Source of the DNA: Pilaira anomala
Lineage: Eukaryota; Mucoromycota; Mucoromycetes; Mucorales; Mucoraceae
Assembly: GCA_025716855.1 (NCBI GenBank)
Contig: JAIXMQ010000081.1
Span: forward strand, 1-64,000
Reading direction: 5' to 3'
DNA length: 64,000 bases
The number at the start of each line of letters is the position of its first letter. Position 1 is the first letter of the stretch. Under the pieces are notes generated by a model that made no database searches, was not told the origin of the DNA, and was given only the letters and a program-made list of their open reading frames with translations. Shown one piece after another: positions 1-10,930 of the stretch. Position numbers and translations under genes: made by a program.

Positions 1-101
1 AACGATAGATTAGGACGATACTGGACAAGAAGATTTATACTCTGAAAAAAAAAGGAAGGAAGGAGAAAGAACGAAGTCAATAACATAAACCATGTGCTGT
101 G

Positions 102-148
<47 letters not shown>

Positions 149-921
149 GCTATTGAACTGTGTATGGAACACTTAGTTTTAAATATTTTTGTCGAGCACA
201 CCTTTTTTTTAAAGAGATGTAAGGATCTGTTGAGGTTTTTATTCTGCTGATCAAATAAGTAAATGCATTCATGTTATAATGTTTTGTATTATGTCTTGAA
301 GAGGCAGATTTTGGTTGATATATTGAAAGTAACCAAATAAGAGTTTAGTATAACCTTTCTTTTTTTTTTAAAAAAAAAATGGGGCTATTATAACGACAAA
401 AGAAATCTGATATTGCGTTAACATGCTTACGATTATAAACTCTTTCATATGGCCCAATATAAAAATAACGTTCTACTATAATAAGACTCTATATTGACAA
501 TCGTATGTTCTCTTTCCATGTACAAATCGATCTATCAGAAGATTATTCGGCCAAAATATAATATGAAGGTGTCCTTCATTAAAAGTGCAATAATAACATA
601 GAGTAACAGCATTGGTTAACAGCCTATGTTTTTTAATTTATGTCTCCACTCTATATTGTGTTTTCTAAGAGTATGTTGCTCTATATGTATGTATGTCTCG
701 ACATATTGTAAATATGTATTCTTTTTTAGTGAGATAACTGAATCATTCGCTAGCTTCATTATTTATCTGTATTGTTAATAACACTTTGAATTTACACCAT
801 TATTATCATTGTAGCTGTACTTCTATAACGCAGAGTATGACTATCATCTCAAAAGATGCTTTTCCCAAAAAGGGCATATCTTATCATCCTTTTTTAAAAA
901 ATTTCATTGGATTTGAAAACC

Positions 922-955
<34 letters not shown>

Positions 956-1391
956 TGGCTGTGTAGTGTTTATCGTTGAGTTAAGTAGTTATCACATGAA
1001 CATGAATGGAATAGATAGCACCTTGTATGTATGTTTAATAAAAAAAATATTTCGTTATGTCATAGCCATGTAATAATGTAATCTACAGGGTGTGATAAAC
1101 CAAACTTATTATTGGGCCTAATTTTTATTCATACTTGTTGGTTTTGACATTCGTAATGCCAACTAAAATAAATTTAGGAATGTCAACTTTTTTAGGTACG
1201 GACTCCGGCTGATGGGTGAACGTCAGTTGTCATGACGTTTGTTTAGATAGTAAAGTCCTTATAGGGCTATTATTAAGAATATTCGATGCAATGCATATAT
1301 GTAGAATTTTGTGTTCCTTGTCCGTGTTAAGCACGGACCACGTTATGTACACCTGACAACGAGGTGTTTTACAAACGGAGATGGGATGAAC

Positions 1392-1428
<37 letters not shown>

Positions 1429-1737
1429 CATAGCGACAAACCGGATTAATTCCTTCATGCCATGATAAGTAAACCTATTCTCACTTAACATAGGATATCC
1501 GCAGCAGTTTACCCTCTTTTGTTTTAATGTGTGGGAGTATAAGAAGTGAATTGGCGTAAACATGAAGTCATCATTGCAGATCACTTTTTTCTAAGGTATA
1601 TACAGTATAAATAACTTTGTTTTTTTTTTTTCTCTTTTCTTTTTTTCATCTTCTTCTTAATATTCCTTTAATCTGATTTATAATATCCAGAGCATTAATA
1701 TACACTAAAACACCTATATTAAAATATGCAGATGATG
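1..1737. other. AT-rich gene-free stretch with long homopolymers
   Basis: I see no convincing coding sequence here. The open frames run through poly-T or poly-A tracts and have no conserved motif. The stretch holds a T44 run (104-147), a T31 run (924-954), an A32 run (1395-1426) and a small hairpin with GTCCGTG/CACGGAC arms near 1320-1338. Confidence 0.6.
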
Positions 1738-1739
1738 TA

Positions 1740-1912
1740 CAGTACCCGCTGTATATAAGGCCGTAAAAAATTTCAGACTTTTGCGGCCTTAAATCGTGTC
1801 ATGGCCTTATTTATGCCTTGAAAAAAGTTAAAATAGGCAAAATATTCAGGAAATTGCGGCCTTAAATCGGAAATGGCCTTAAATTGAACGGCCTTAAACA
1901 GAGCGGGTACGG
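1740..1912. mobile_element. 173-bp MITE with TA target-site duplication (Tc1/mariner-pogo type ends)
   Basis: The left end reads CAGTACCCGCTGTATATAAG followed by GCCG. The reverse complement of the right end reads CCGTACCCGCTCTGTTTAAG followed by GCCG. The ends are therefore imperfect terminal inverted repeats of about 24 bp. The element is flanked by TA at 1738-1739 and 1913-1914, the duplication expected from Tc1/mariner/pogo transposases, whose elements often begin CAGT. Inside, the motif GGCCTTAAA(T) recurs several times (near 1785, 1858, 1874 and 1890). It has no coding capacity, so it would need a transposase supplied in trans. The inverted ends are directly visible; the superfamily is inferred. 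Confidence 0.75.
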
Positions 1913-1974
1913 TATCATCATCATCATCTTGCTCCACTTCATCCTGCACAACAACAACTCTTTTAACAACTTCC

Positions 1975-2563
1975 TTGTTAAAATCTTCTTCTAAGAGAAA
2001 GAACCAGGATTTTATTTCAAAACAAAACAAACGATTCAAGACATCAACAGCGTCATCACCATCATCAGCATCATCATTAACATCTTCTTCGTCATCTAAC
2101 AAACGAAAAAACGAAGATGTTGTTCAAACTACACACAAGCGGTTGAAAACAACCATACGTAAGTAAAAATTAAAAAAAAAACATTTTTTATTAATTTACC
2201 TAATAATTTTTTTTAATATATGTAGATATTGATAAGGAAGTAGAAGCAGTAGTTGAAGAAGTGGTAGTAGAAGAAGCAGCTGTGATCGTAGAAGAAGAAG
2301 AGAAACAAGTAGGAGTAGAAGATGATAATGATAGTGACGAAGAAGAAGAAGGAGTAGAATTAGAAGAAAGAACGGTGGTAAACGTAGATGAGGAAACTTA
2401 TCAAAGAATGGTTTCCAGCTTGACCATGGATGAAGCACAACAAATAGTAAGAGAGTCGTTGTTTTTATATAAAATGTACAACTACGGGCCTTCTGGAGTT
2501 GGAAAACCAATGGCGGAAATAACCAGGGAATCCGTCATTAGACACAGAAGCTTTTTTAGATAG
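1975..2563 (+). CDS. hypothetical basic/acidic protein, 5' end unresolved (possible gene fragment)
   Basis: There are two coding exons. Exon 1 runs to 2158, the intron is 2159-2225 (GTAAGT...TGTAG), and exon 2 is 2226-2563. The frame joins cleanly as ACC ATA C/AT. The product has a Lys/Arg-rich part containing a duplicated module (KRKNQD...NKRFKT, then KRKNED...HKRLKT) split by a serine run, then a Glu-rich stretch, then a non-repetitive tail ending near RHRSFFR. The basic clusters resemble nuclear localisation signals. No in-frame ATG exists between the upstream stop at 1885-1887 and the intron. The frame begins inside the right end of the adjacent MITE, so either an upstream exon was missed or the gene was decapitated. 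I do not recognise the family. Confidence 0.4.
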
Positions 2564-2566
2564 TTA

Positions 2567-3285
2567 AGCAGCCGAATTTTTTCTTTCTCTGTTTGTTAAA
2601 TAATGCGTTAAGTTTGTTAAAAGTTTTAAAAATTAGGATAAAGATTCTATTAATGTGAAAAAAAGTGAATATTTTTATCATAATAAGATAATCGAAAAGA
2701 GTTTGGGTCATTGACAGAGGATTGCCTGGGTTGGATCAGAAGTAAACTTATAAGTATGCTACACTCATTTTTATTAAAGCTTTTTTACTCTCCATTTTAA
2801 AAAAGTGAATCTACAGAAAAGTTAATTCAATATATTACAGAATAAAGCTGTTATTGGAATGAAGCGGTATAGAACGGTATAAAGAGTTACAAGTCATCAA
2901 GAGCAATTAATTAAAGCAAGATGAAGTACAAGTGAAGTTAATAGTACAGAAGAGGAACTTTGATATAAACGTAGTTTGTTTTAAGGTCTCAAAATCGGAA
3001 GCTTTAAATTTCAAAATTAGAAGTAGATGAAGGACAAAAGACTCGCCCGATTGAATCAGTTATAAAAAAAAAATAGATCTACATAATTTATGTTATTACA
3101 TATTGGCTTTATTTTTTATTTTATTTTTTTATTTTTTTTTTTTTAGAGCATGAATCTTCCTGTCCAATATATAAAGAATAAAAGAAAATCAGGTTGTAAA
3201 AGTTGCAAAATATTATTTATTTTAAAAGCATTAAAAAAAAAGGGGAGGGAAATATTATACATTTTAAATTTTTATGTACATACAA
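2567..3285. other. non-coding AT-rich spacer
   Basis: Nothing recognisable was found. It contains poly-A/T stretches and mixed repeats around 3105-3140, with no ORF showing coding character. Confidence 0.5.
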
Positions 3286-3289
3286 TCTT

Positions 3290-3790
3290 TAGTATTTGTA
3301 AAGCTTGGGTATGCGCTTCTTAAGCGGGTCTGTTCTTCCTCAGAGACTATATCGCCACAGAGTTATTAAGGCAGAGTGTGATCTCTGTAAGGTTTGGGAA
3401 CCTTGTAATGAAAATTCTTATTTTTTCGATCGAGTCCAAACGAAGCACCTAAAAACCAATCGATTGATTCGCTGTAAACATTTAAGAGAACCAAATAAGC
3501 ATTCCTTGTGATTCTTGTCAAATCTTTGTTTAATAAACCATTGACGTGAATACTTTCAAGGTTGATTTGAGGCGGAATGATAGTAGTCAAATTAAGCAGG
3601 CAAAGCTCCAGCTTCAAGGAGAGTGAGTCTTAAAGGAACTACATTGAGACACCCACCGAGACAAGACGATTGAAGTTCATAACTCTTGCATCATCAATGG
3701 AGTGAGCTACATTTTCCTGATTATTATTATTTAAAGCGATCGATGTAACTTTTCTTCCAAAGGCTTGCACTTTTTACATAGAGAATATTG
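3290..3790 (-). pseudogene. decayed leucine-rich/F-box-like gene fragment
   Basis: On the minus strand, successive frames carry protein-like text interrupted by stops and frame changes. First comes a segment with QAFGRKVTSIALNNNN and ARVMNFNRLVSVGVSM. It is followed, after stops and a frame change, by a segment containing LELCLLNLTTIIPPQINLES. Finally, past two stops, comes a tail with DIVSEEEQTRLRSAYPSFT. The spacing of hydrophobic residues and the 'SEEE...L..AYPSF' style tail resemble C-terminal parts of fungal F-box/LRR proteins, which are numerous in Mucorales. That assignment is from general family knowledge and is tentative. A plus-strand ORF over 3305-3511 starts with TTG and is best read as a shadow. 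Confidence 0.3.
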
Positions 3791-3799
3791 TCATCGAAC

Positions 3800-4275
3800 A
3801 CCTTTTTTTTTCAATAAAGGACCAAAGCTTGCAAACGAGTTTGCAGCTAAGATAGTCTTTTTATGTATTAAAATAGTCTGTTGAAATGGAATTCACCTTG
3901 GGCTTGATATGATGGAAAATCAGTTTTAGAATGTTATATAGCTTGGTTTTAATATATGGAAACAAAAATTGAAATGTAAGAGTGTAAAAGATGAAGAAAT
4001 AAAGGCTGTATATATGTACTAATATTGTCGATGATAGAAAAAAAAACAACAATGAAGCTCGTTGCCTGAGGATATAAATCCAGTCAGTGACATGTAATAT
4101 GACACCCATTTAGTGTATATACACGTTTCTTGTAAGTAGACAAAGTACCATCTATAACGCAGCTCTTTGTCATCTCTTGCTCTACATCAGTTTATTTTGT
4201 ATATTTTGAAAAACTTTCTTACAGATGGATTCTACTTGTAAAGATATGATGAATGGGTGATATGTAAAATATAGC

Positions 4276-4310
<35 letters not shown>

Positions 4311-5480
4311 TTTTTTAGGGTGACCACACAGATACAACCTATTTAGTTAATATAATAAAATGCTTTTATTAAGTAACATTAGATTTTTCTCGCAGTAGCC
4401 TAAGACCTGTAATTAAAATAAAGAACAGCGTTTCTTGATTAACTGACTAGAAGGTACTGAGCTAATTTAACAGCTCTTAACTTCTGTAGGAAATTTTATA
4501 AAGCAATGAATGCCTTTTTTTTTTTTTTTATCGGCTGCTCTTCTTCCTATATCAAAAGCCCAACAAAATAAAACCTTTTCGTATGCAACAAAGAACAATA
4601 GAGCTTTACATTTTTTAAGCTAGTTCAAGTTGTCCATTATGCAGGGCAATTAATTGTATATGAACCTGTAAACTGGTCCGTGGAAAGCTAAGACAACTTT
4701 TTATGATAATTAAAAAAAAAAACAGAAAAAAGATTGTTGGTCTGGTGATTTTTTTTTTTTTTTATTACTGTCGCTTTTTGAAAATAAAATAAAGACTCAG
4801 CCAAAGTAAACTTTTCTTTTTCAAATAAGAGAGTAATAACGCGTGTTTTGCTATCAGCTAAAGATAATAAAGAAAAGGAAATGTGTCTGTGTTTTTTTTT
4901 TTAGAAGAGGGACAAGATAGTGCGATATATTTAATTGATTAAATCATTAATGTATAAAAAAAAAAAAAAATAACAAGCCTTATCAAATGATGTAATCTGA
5001 TTGATTACTACTCTAATTTTAGAGTAACCTCTCAAAAAAAAAATTTTTTTTTTTTTTTGCATAAACATTGATACGTGCTAAAAACGTCAATGATTCTTTT
5101 TTTTTTTTCATTTAGTCTCATATAAAATAACTTTGATATTTCAATTCATTTTTTAGTTTGTCATAGTGTAGTCATAATAGATATTAGTTATTACTTTCTT
5201 CTTCTTCTTTCAAGTAGGCCACGTTTTTATTCGGGCTTTTTCTTTTATCGGATTAAAAACACTATCGGATATGATCTCTTGTTATACTTAATTTTTTCAC
5301 TTTGAGCGGACTCACGGAGTTTTGATACGCATTAGAGAGAGAGAGAAAAAAAACCCACTTTTACCATCAAATTCCCACCCAATTGTCGTACAATCAAAAA
5401 GTAAAAAAGCTGGTGATTACACAAAAGAGAAAACCTACTTTTTAGATTGAACTTTTTAGTAAGACGCGCCTTATGAATGA
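3800..5480. other. gene-free AT-rich region upstream of pyruvate kinase
   Basis: No supported gene was found. It holds an A31 run (4277-4307) and many shorter poly-T tracts. The last few hundred bases are presumably promoter of the downstream pyruvate kinase gene. Confidence 0.5.
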
Positions 5481-5496
5481 TGGGAGATTGAATTGA

Positions 5497-5557
5497 TATT
5501 ATAAAACCCCTGTGGATATTATACCATTTTGTCTTACTTTAATTTTTCTTATAAATA
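5497..5557 (+). promoter_or_regulatory. candidate TATA elements of the pyruvate kinase promoter
   Basis: TATTATAAAA (5497-5506) and TATAAATA (5550-5557) lie about 120 and 70 bp upstream of the start codon. A long pyrimidine tract (about 5569-5600) follows just before the ATG, as is common upstream of strongly expressed fungal glycolytic genes. Which element is used cannot be decided from sequence. Confidence 0.4.
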
Positions 5558-5621
5558 TTTCTATTTGGTTTTTTTTTTTTTTTTTTTTTCTCTTTTTCTT
5601 TTTCAAATATATAAATAAATA

Positions 5622-7226
5622 ATGTATACAGATAACAAAATTGCTTCAAATCCTATTCAATTCCCTATGCAATGGGTCGCCAACATGGATGTTGACGTTC
5701 AACCCAAGGCTGCTCGTAAGACTTCTATTATCTGTACTATTGGTCCCAAGACAAACAATGTTGAAAAGCTCACTGAATTAATTGATGCTGGTATGAACAT
5801 TGTCCGTATGAACTTTTCTCATGGTGATTATGGTTATCACAAGTCTGTTCTCGATAATGCTCGTGCTGCTGCCTCCAGTAAGTTTTTTTTTTTTTTTCTA
5901 TAAAAAGAAAAAAAAAATTAATTTTTTTTATTTTTTATAGATCGTCCTGATAAGGTCATTGCTATTGCCCTTGATACAAAGGGTCCTGAGATTCGTACTG
6001 GTATGATGGCTAATGATGTTGAAGTACCTATTTCTAAAGGTCATGAAATGAACATTACAACTGATGAAAAGTATGCTAATGCTTGTGATGGAGAAAACAT
6101 GTATGTTGATTATAAGAACTTACCCAAGGTAATTGAAGTCGGTAAGCATATTTTTGTTGATGATGGTGTCCTTTCCTTCAAGGTGATTTCCAAGGGAGAG
6201 GATTTCGTTCGTGTTCAAGCCGAGAATAATGGTAAGCTTTGTTCCAAGAAGGGTGTTAACCTTCCCAAGACTGCTGTTGATCTTCCTGCTCTTTCTGAAA
6301 AGGATAAGAACGATCTTCGTTTCGGTGTTGAGAACGGTGTTGACATGATCTTTGCTTCTTTCATTCGTCGTGCTCAAGATCTTAAGGATATTCGTCGTGT
6401 TTTGGGTGAAAAGGGAAAGAATGTAAAGATTATTAGTAAGATTGAGAACCATCAAGGTATTATTAATTTTGATGAGATCCTTGCTGAGACAGATGGTGTG
6501 ATGATTGCTCGTGGTGATATGGGTATTGAAATCCCTTGTGAACGTGTATTTGTTGCTCAAAAGATGATGATCGCCAAGTGTAACTTGGTCGGTAAGCCTG
6601 TTGCTTGTGCTACTCAAATGCTTGAATCCATGACTTTCAACCCTCGTCCTACTCGTGCTGAAGTCTCTGATGTTGCTAACGCTGTTCTCGATGGTGCAGA
6701 TCTTGTCATGCTTTCTGGTGAAACCGCCAAGGGTTCTTATCCTCTTGAAGCTGTTCACACCATGGCTGCTACTTGTGAACTTGCTGAATCTGTCATTTGT
6801 TATGCTCCTCTTTTCAACCAACTTCGTGGTTTAACTTCTTGGCCTACTGATACAACTGAAACTGTTGCTTGTGCTGCTGTTTCTGCTGCTGCTGAACAAA
6901 ATGCTGGTGCCATTATCGTTCTCTCTAAATCTGGTCACTCTGCTCGTCTTGCTTCCAAGTATAGACCTGCTCAACCTATTATTCTTGTCACTCGTGAAGA
7001 ACAAACTGCTCGTCAATCTCATCTTCATCGTGGTGTCTTCCCCTTTGTCTACTCTGGTGATGTTGCTTCCAAATGGGATGAAGATGTTGAATCTCGTATT
7101 AAGTGGGGTATTCAACAAGGTAAGAAATCTGGTCTTATCAAATCAAATGACCCTGTTGTCATCGTTCAAGGTTGGAAGGGTGGTCTTGGTAACACAAACA
7201 CTGTCCGTGTTTTGATTGCCCCATAA
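5622..7226 (+). CDS. pyruvate kinase
   Basis: This enzyme converts phosphoenolpyruvate and ADP to pyruvate and ATP, the last step of cytosolic glycolysis. The model is exon 5622-5877, intron 5878-5940 (GTAAGT...TATAG), and exon 5941-7226. The junction restores an Asn codon and gives 513 residues, the normal fungal length. Visible signatures are TIGPKTN near the N-terminus with MNFSHGDY, the TKGPEIRTG loop, the active-site motif [10 protein letters not shown] with its lysine near residue 252, the Mg-binding ARGDMGIE region near 280, [16 protein letters not shown], and [11 protein letters not shown]. Codon use is biased to T/C-ending codons (GCT, GGT, CGT) unlike neighbouring genes, which suggests high expression. 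The start is fixed by the conserved frame after a pyrimidine-rich leader. Confidence 0.97.
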
Positions 7227-7471
7227 ATTACTTTCCTAAATTATATATAACTCTTTGCATTTTTATTTCTTCTTTCTCTTTTTTTTTTTTTCCCCCACAT
7301 CATTTTATTCTAAAAAAAAAAACATGTAAATATATTATTTTATATTTGTTAATAAATGTTCTTGTTCATACAAAAAATACTTTTTATTTTCCTCCATTGT
7401 GAATTTTCTTTTGTTCATATAGATTTGTCTTTGTTTATTTACTAAATAAAGAAGTTTAGCCTTCATTTCTT

Positions 7472-7631
7472 AGCCGGGCCGAACAAAATGTCGCCCAATC
7501 AAAAATAAATATGTCGCTCAATTAGAAGTAAAATCTCGGCCAATCAGGAGTTAAATTTCGCTCTCGCAGGAACAAACTATCGTCCAATGAGAAATAAGTT
7601 TTTTTCCCTGCCATTGGAATAAAATGTCGTC
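7472..7631 (+). repeat. subterminal tandem array, about seven 22-23 bp units
   Basis: Degenerate units follow the pattern AGAAATAAAATGTCGCCCAAT. The successive TCG-centred cores are at about 7491, 7514, 7536, 7559, 7581 and 7628, with a decayed one near 7605. The same array is present in the inverted copy at 12246-12417, so it belongs to the transposon rather than to the local locus. Arrays of this kind in other DNA transposons bind the transposase; that role is inferred here. Confidence 0.65.
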
Positions 7632-8652
7632 TCTTTGTTTTTTTGATTATCTTTTTCTTGTAATGTCTATTGTAACCTTACGAGATGAAGAATTCTTTTT
7701 TTTTATATATAAAGAGGGGTAAAATAATATTTATAATGAAAACGGTCAATTAACGTATGATCCAATGGAAGATGTCATGTCAACTATCGATGATCCCAAT
7801 ATTGTTCTTGAAACTTTGGTTAATCTTATATGAAGAATAAGTCATTGGAAAAACAACCAACTGAAAACAAAAAGTAGACTACTTCAAAGCAAGTGAAGTT
7901 GCCTCAAAGAGGACAAATACAGACTATTAGCATTAATCAGAGGAGGTCGTTCATCGATCGTATGATCGAATTATCTGTTGTGGGACAGAGGTATGTCGCT
8001 GTGGGTCGGGAGAGAAGAACGAACTGCTTAGCGATGATGGAGAAGCTACGAAGAGACTGGCAAAGTGCCGATCAAAAAAAAAAAAAAACAACCAGAAACC
8101 CAGGACGCATAAACAACTTCACAGGGGAACACAGAGCTCACGTCTTCAAACTCGTTGATGACGATCCACAGGTTACTGTTTGTGATGTGTAGTTGAAAGT
8201 TTGAGTAAATTTTTTGAGGATTTTTCGCTTAAAAAATCAGCCATCCATAAGCACCACATGAACGAAACTTGTAACCCGTCAGTCAAAAAAAAAAAAAAAA
8301 AAAAACATATTTCGAGTCTGAGAAACGCAATAGTCCTGAAAACATACAAGAGAGATACGAGTAGTTTATGAAATAGAAGAATTCAGATGCTAACTCCACG
8401 AAAAACTGTATTTTCATTGATGAATTAGGGTTTCATATCAATATGCAGAACTACACATGGTCTAGAATATCAGTGCTTGCAGTTGTCAAGCTACCTCAGA
8501 CAAGAGCTGCTTCTCATACCATCATCGGTGCTATATCTACAAAAGGTGTCATTCATATTGCGTTGAGAGAGTCTCCTCTTCCACCTGCGAAAGATACAAA
8601 GAAACGTGTGAGGGACAATAAAGGCAAGAAGACCAAGTTAATGCATTCATAA
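7472..8652 (+). mobile_element. truncated, decayed Tc1/mariner-type DNA transposon
   Basis: This plus-oriented remnant has a 5' leader of tandem repeats (7472-7631) followed by frameshifted fragments of a DDE transposase. Fragments in order: DPMEDVMSTIDDPNIVLETL (from about 7758); the DNA-binding part after QRGQIQTISINQRRSFIDRM (from about 7902); TTRNPGRINNF and HVFKLVDDDPQVTV; a stretch with FESEKRNSPENIQERYE; then the first catalytic-Asp motif as CIFIDELGFHI (near 8410-8440); and KLPQTRAASHTIIGAIS (8490-8540). Stops, a poly-A insertion near 8285-8305 and frameshifts show it is dead. Homology fades after 8652, so the remaining catalytic residues and the 3' terminus are missing. The superfamily call rests on the IDE-type motif and overall order. 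Confidence 0.7.
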
Positions 8653-8659
8653 AAAAAAG

Positions 8660-9098
8660 GAACAACTGACAACAGTTATTATTATTTTATTGTTAAAAAA
8701 TAAAATAAGGAAAGGACTATTAAGCCTGTTGTTGTAAACGAATTGATTGACCAGATCGGTTTGGCGCCTCACTAATTGTGGCACCATTACCGTGCAGAAA
8801 AAGAAAAAGAGCTAGGGAAAAAAATGGGTTCTCTCTCTTGCGTAATACCTGTTTTCATCTGTTCGAAAAATGAAAAAATCATATAAAATCATTAATCTCA
8901 TTTTTTATTATTAATATGATAGTTCATTGTGCATTTATAAATTGGAAAAAAATATATATGCTGTATAACCACAAATGTGTTATAAGACGAACAACTGTTT
9001 AACTGTTTGTGATTATAAAGGATAAGGTTATGATGATGGTGGGTAAGTTGGGAGGAGGGGGGGGGTATGAAGAAATAACTTAACCTCATTGAATCCGA
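8660..9098. other. spacer between transposon remnant and decayed gene
   Basis: I recognise nothing coding. A G-rich run (near 9054-9065) and AT-rich repeats are present. It could hold the unrecognisable 3' part of the transposon. Confidence 0.4.
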
Positions 9099-10930
9099 TT
9101 ACTCCATAAGTGATCGAACCAATGGACCGGAAGGTCGATCCACATTCAAGCGTTCTTCAAGTAATTTACTCTCCATCTCCTGTGCATGTAAAAGTTCAAT
9201 CTATAAATGTATAAACACAATACTTGTTAGTATAATGAAATAACCCGATGCAACAATCATTATCCAGGGCCCCCCACTCAACCCCCATTTGCCTTACATA
9301 TAATGTTCCCAATAATTCCAAATATTCCAACATCAATAATCGATCATCCCATGTTCTTGGTATTTGTGCTGACCGTATTTCAATGTTTTTTTCCAACGGT
9401 TTTTATTAAGAATCATCGTCTTGCTCAAGGTCACTTGCGTTTTAATAATTTGAACTCCATAAGCACCGAGTTTCTTAAATGTCTCCAAGGTTACATTTTC
9501 ATAATGACAAGCCTCCTCTCTCAAAGCGGCGACATTGCACTCAAGGATCTTGATTGAATCCCCAAGACTTCATGCGCTGTGTGTTCTTCAATCATGCCGC
9601 TATAGATATTTATAAAAAACAAATTAATTACATATCAGATTATTATATTCATGTGTTATCAATAGTAGTATAGTTATAATTTAATACCTTGATGATTCTA
9701 CAACCACCATCTCCATATTATTGTGCGTCTTTAAAATACCCAAAGCATCGATGCATTTTGCAGGTACGTAGAGTAGAACGACCATCGTAATTGCCATCCT
9801 TCAAATATACTGTTTTGGTAGCCTTGTACTTTGCCTCGCACCTTTCATAATAATAATAATGTCAGAATAATAGATCCTTTTTTGTATTTCTTTCTTCCCA
9901 TTATCATTCCCCTGTTTCAATGAATAACTTGCTGCTATACTTACCACTTAAATTCTCAATAAACTTGATTATTTTTGACAAAGCTAAAAGACCAGAGGGA
10001 ATAAGGATTCACAAAAGAAAGATCTTTCATGATTCAACAAGTGCATTGGTGGGGCTCGATGTACAAGATGAAATGTCGATAGGATGTGTTTACAGACAAT
10101 TAAAAAAGTTTTTACCCTGTGATCGTCAATTTTAGGATCTCCTTTCCAATTCCAGACTTTATTGAGAAAGTCATCGTGCAGTAAAAAAAAACCAAATCGT
10201 CAAATAACTTTAGAGAACAAAGCGACGAGCTATTGATTTGTTTGCTCTTTATTGTTATCGTATTCAGTTTTACACAAAGGGTCATTGACACAATACTGAG
10301 TGCCAAAGACGAATAATTGATTAAGTGGTTCAAGTTCATCTTTGCGAATCTTAGGCATGTGCGGCCGCTCAGTGGAAGTACAAGGTGGATCAAATACGTA
10401 TCTATTAGACCCTTTATTAACAGACATAGAAGCCTATTACACCATTCAAATGGTTAGTAGCCAGTACATTTTGAATAGCATAAAAAAAAAAGATAGGATA
10501 AAGAATAATATTATCAATGGAGTGGTAGACGTGATAGGAGGGGCAGTAGCGTTGTTGGAAATATCGGTACATGGTAATGATCTCTGTTAAGAAGGAATAA
10601 GAATAAGATATCCAAAGTGTTATTAACAAATAAATATTTCCAAAATACTACCCTACTCCAACAATATACCTTATTATTTACAACATTAATCTCACCGTGA
10701 TTTGTAATAGTATCAGCAACTTTATCGAAATGAACTGTTTTCAGTGATTGAATATTAACATTTCCATTGTTGTGATCTGAATCCTGTCCTTCATTTGGTG
10801 CTGGGTAAAAGAGTAGGTAGTACTTTACAGTTTTTTTTTTTAAAGAAAAAACAAGTATAATACTTATTCTTTTTTCACTTTGGACAAGAAAGAAAAAAGG
10901 ATCATTTTCTATTTGAGATTTATTAGACAA
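9099..10930 (-). pseudogene. decayed multi-exon gene of an unrecognised family
   Basis: Protein-like segments follow one another on the minus strand in changing frames. They are: GQDSDHNNGNVNIQS and FDKVADTITNHGEINVVNN (about 10670-10800); SVNKGSNRYVFDPPCTSTE with FVFGTQYCVNDPLCKTEYDN (10230-10427); FDDLVFFYCTMTFSIKSGIG then KGDPKIDDHRVKTFLIVCKH (about 10040-10200); ALSKIIKFIENLSGKYSSKL after a frameshift; CEAKYKATKTVYLKDGNYDG and KTHNNMEMVVVESS (about 9690-9860); ILECNVAALREEACHYENVT and FKKLGAYGVQIIKTQVTLS (about 9410-9560); IEIRSAQIPRTWDDRLL; and a last exon IELLHAQEMESKLLEERLN ending at 9099. Some gaps have good intron borders, while others are true frameshifts or in-frame stops. Function is unknown; it reads like a once-conserved Mucorales family. 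Confidence 0.5.

Noticed and set aside
10..201. 63-residue minus ORF through the T44 run
   Set aside because: It consists largely of a homopolymer-encoded Lys run and has no motif.
1320..1338. hairpin with GTCCGTG/CACGGAC arms
   Set aside because: Too short and isolated to assign; no terminator function is expected in a fungal genome.
1773..2102. 109-residue acidic minus ORF over the MITE and exon 1 of the orphan gene
   Set aside because: It starts with TTG, runs into the MITE, and its acidic repeats are the complement of the Ser-rich plus-strand exon.
3305..3511. plus-strand ORF with Cys-x2-Cys
   Set aside because: TTG start and no further zinc pattern; the minus strand has more protein-like content.
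6120..6821. 233-residue minus ORF inside pyruvate kinase
   Set aside because: Shadow frame caused by strong codon bias of the real gene.
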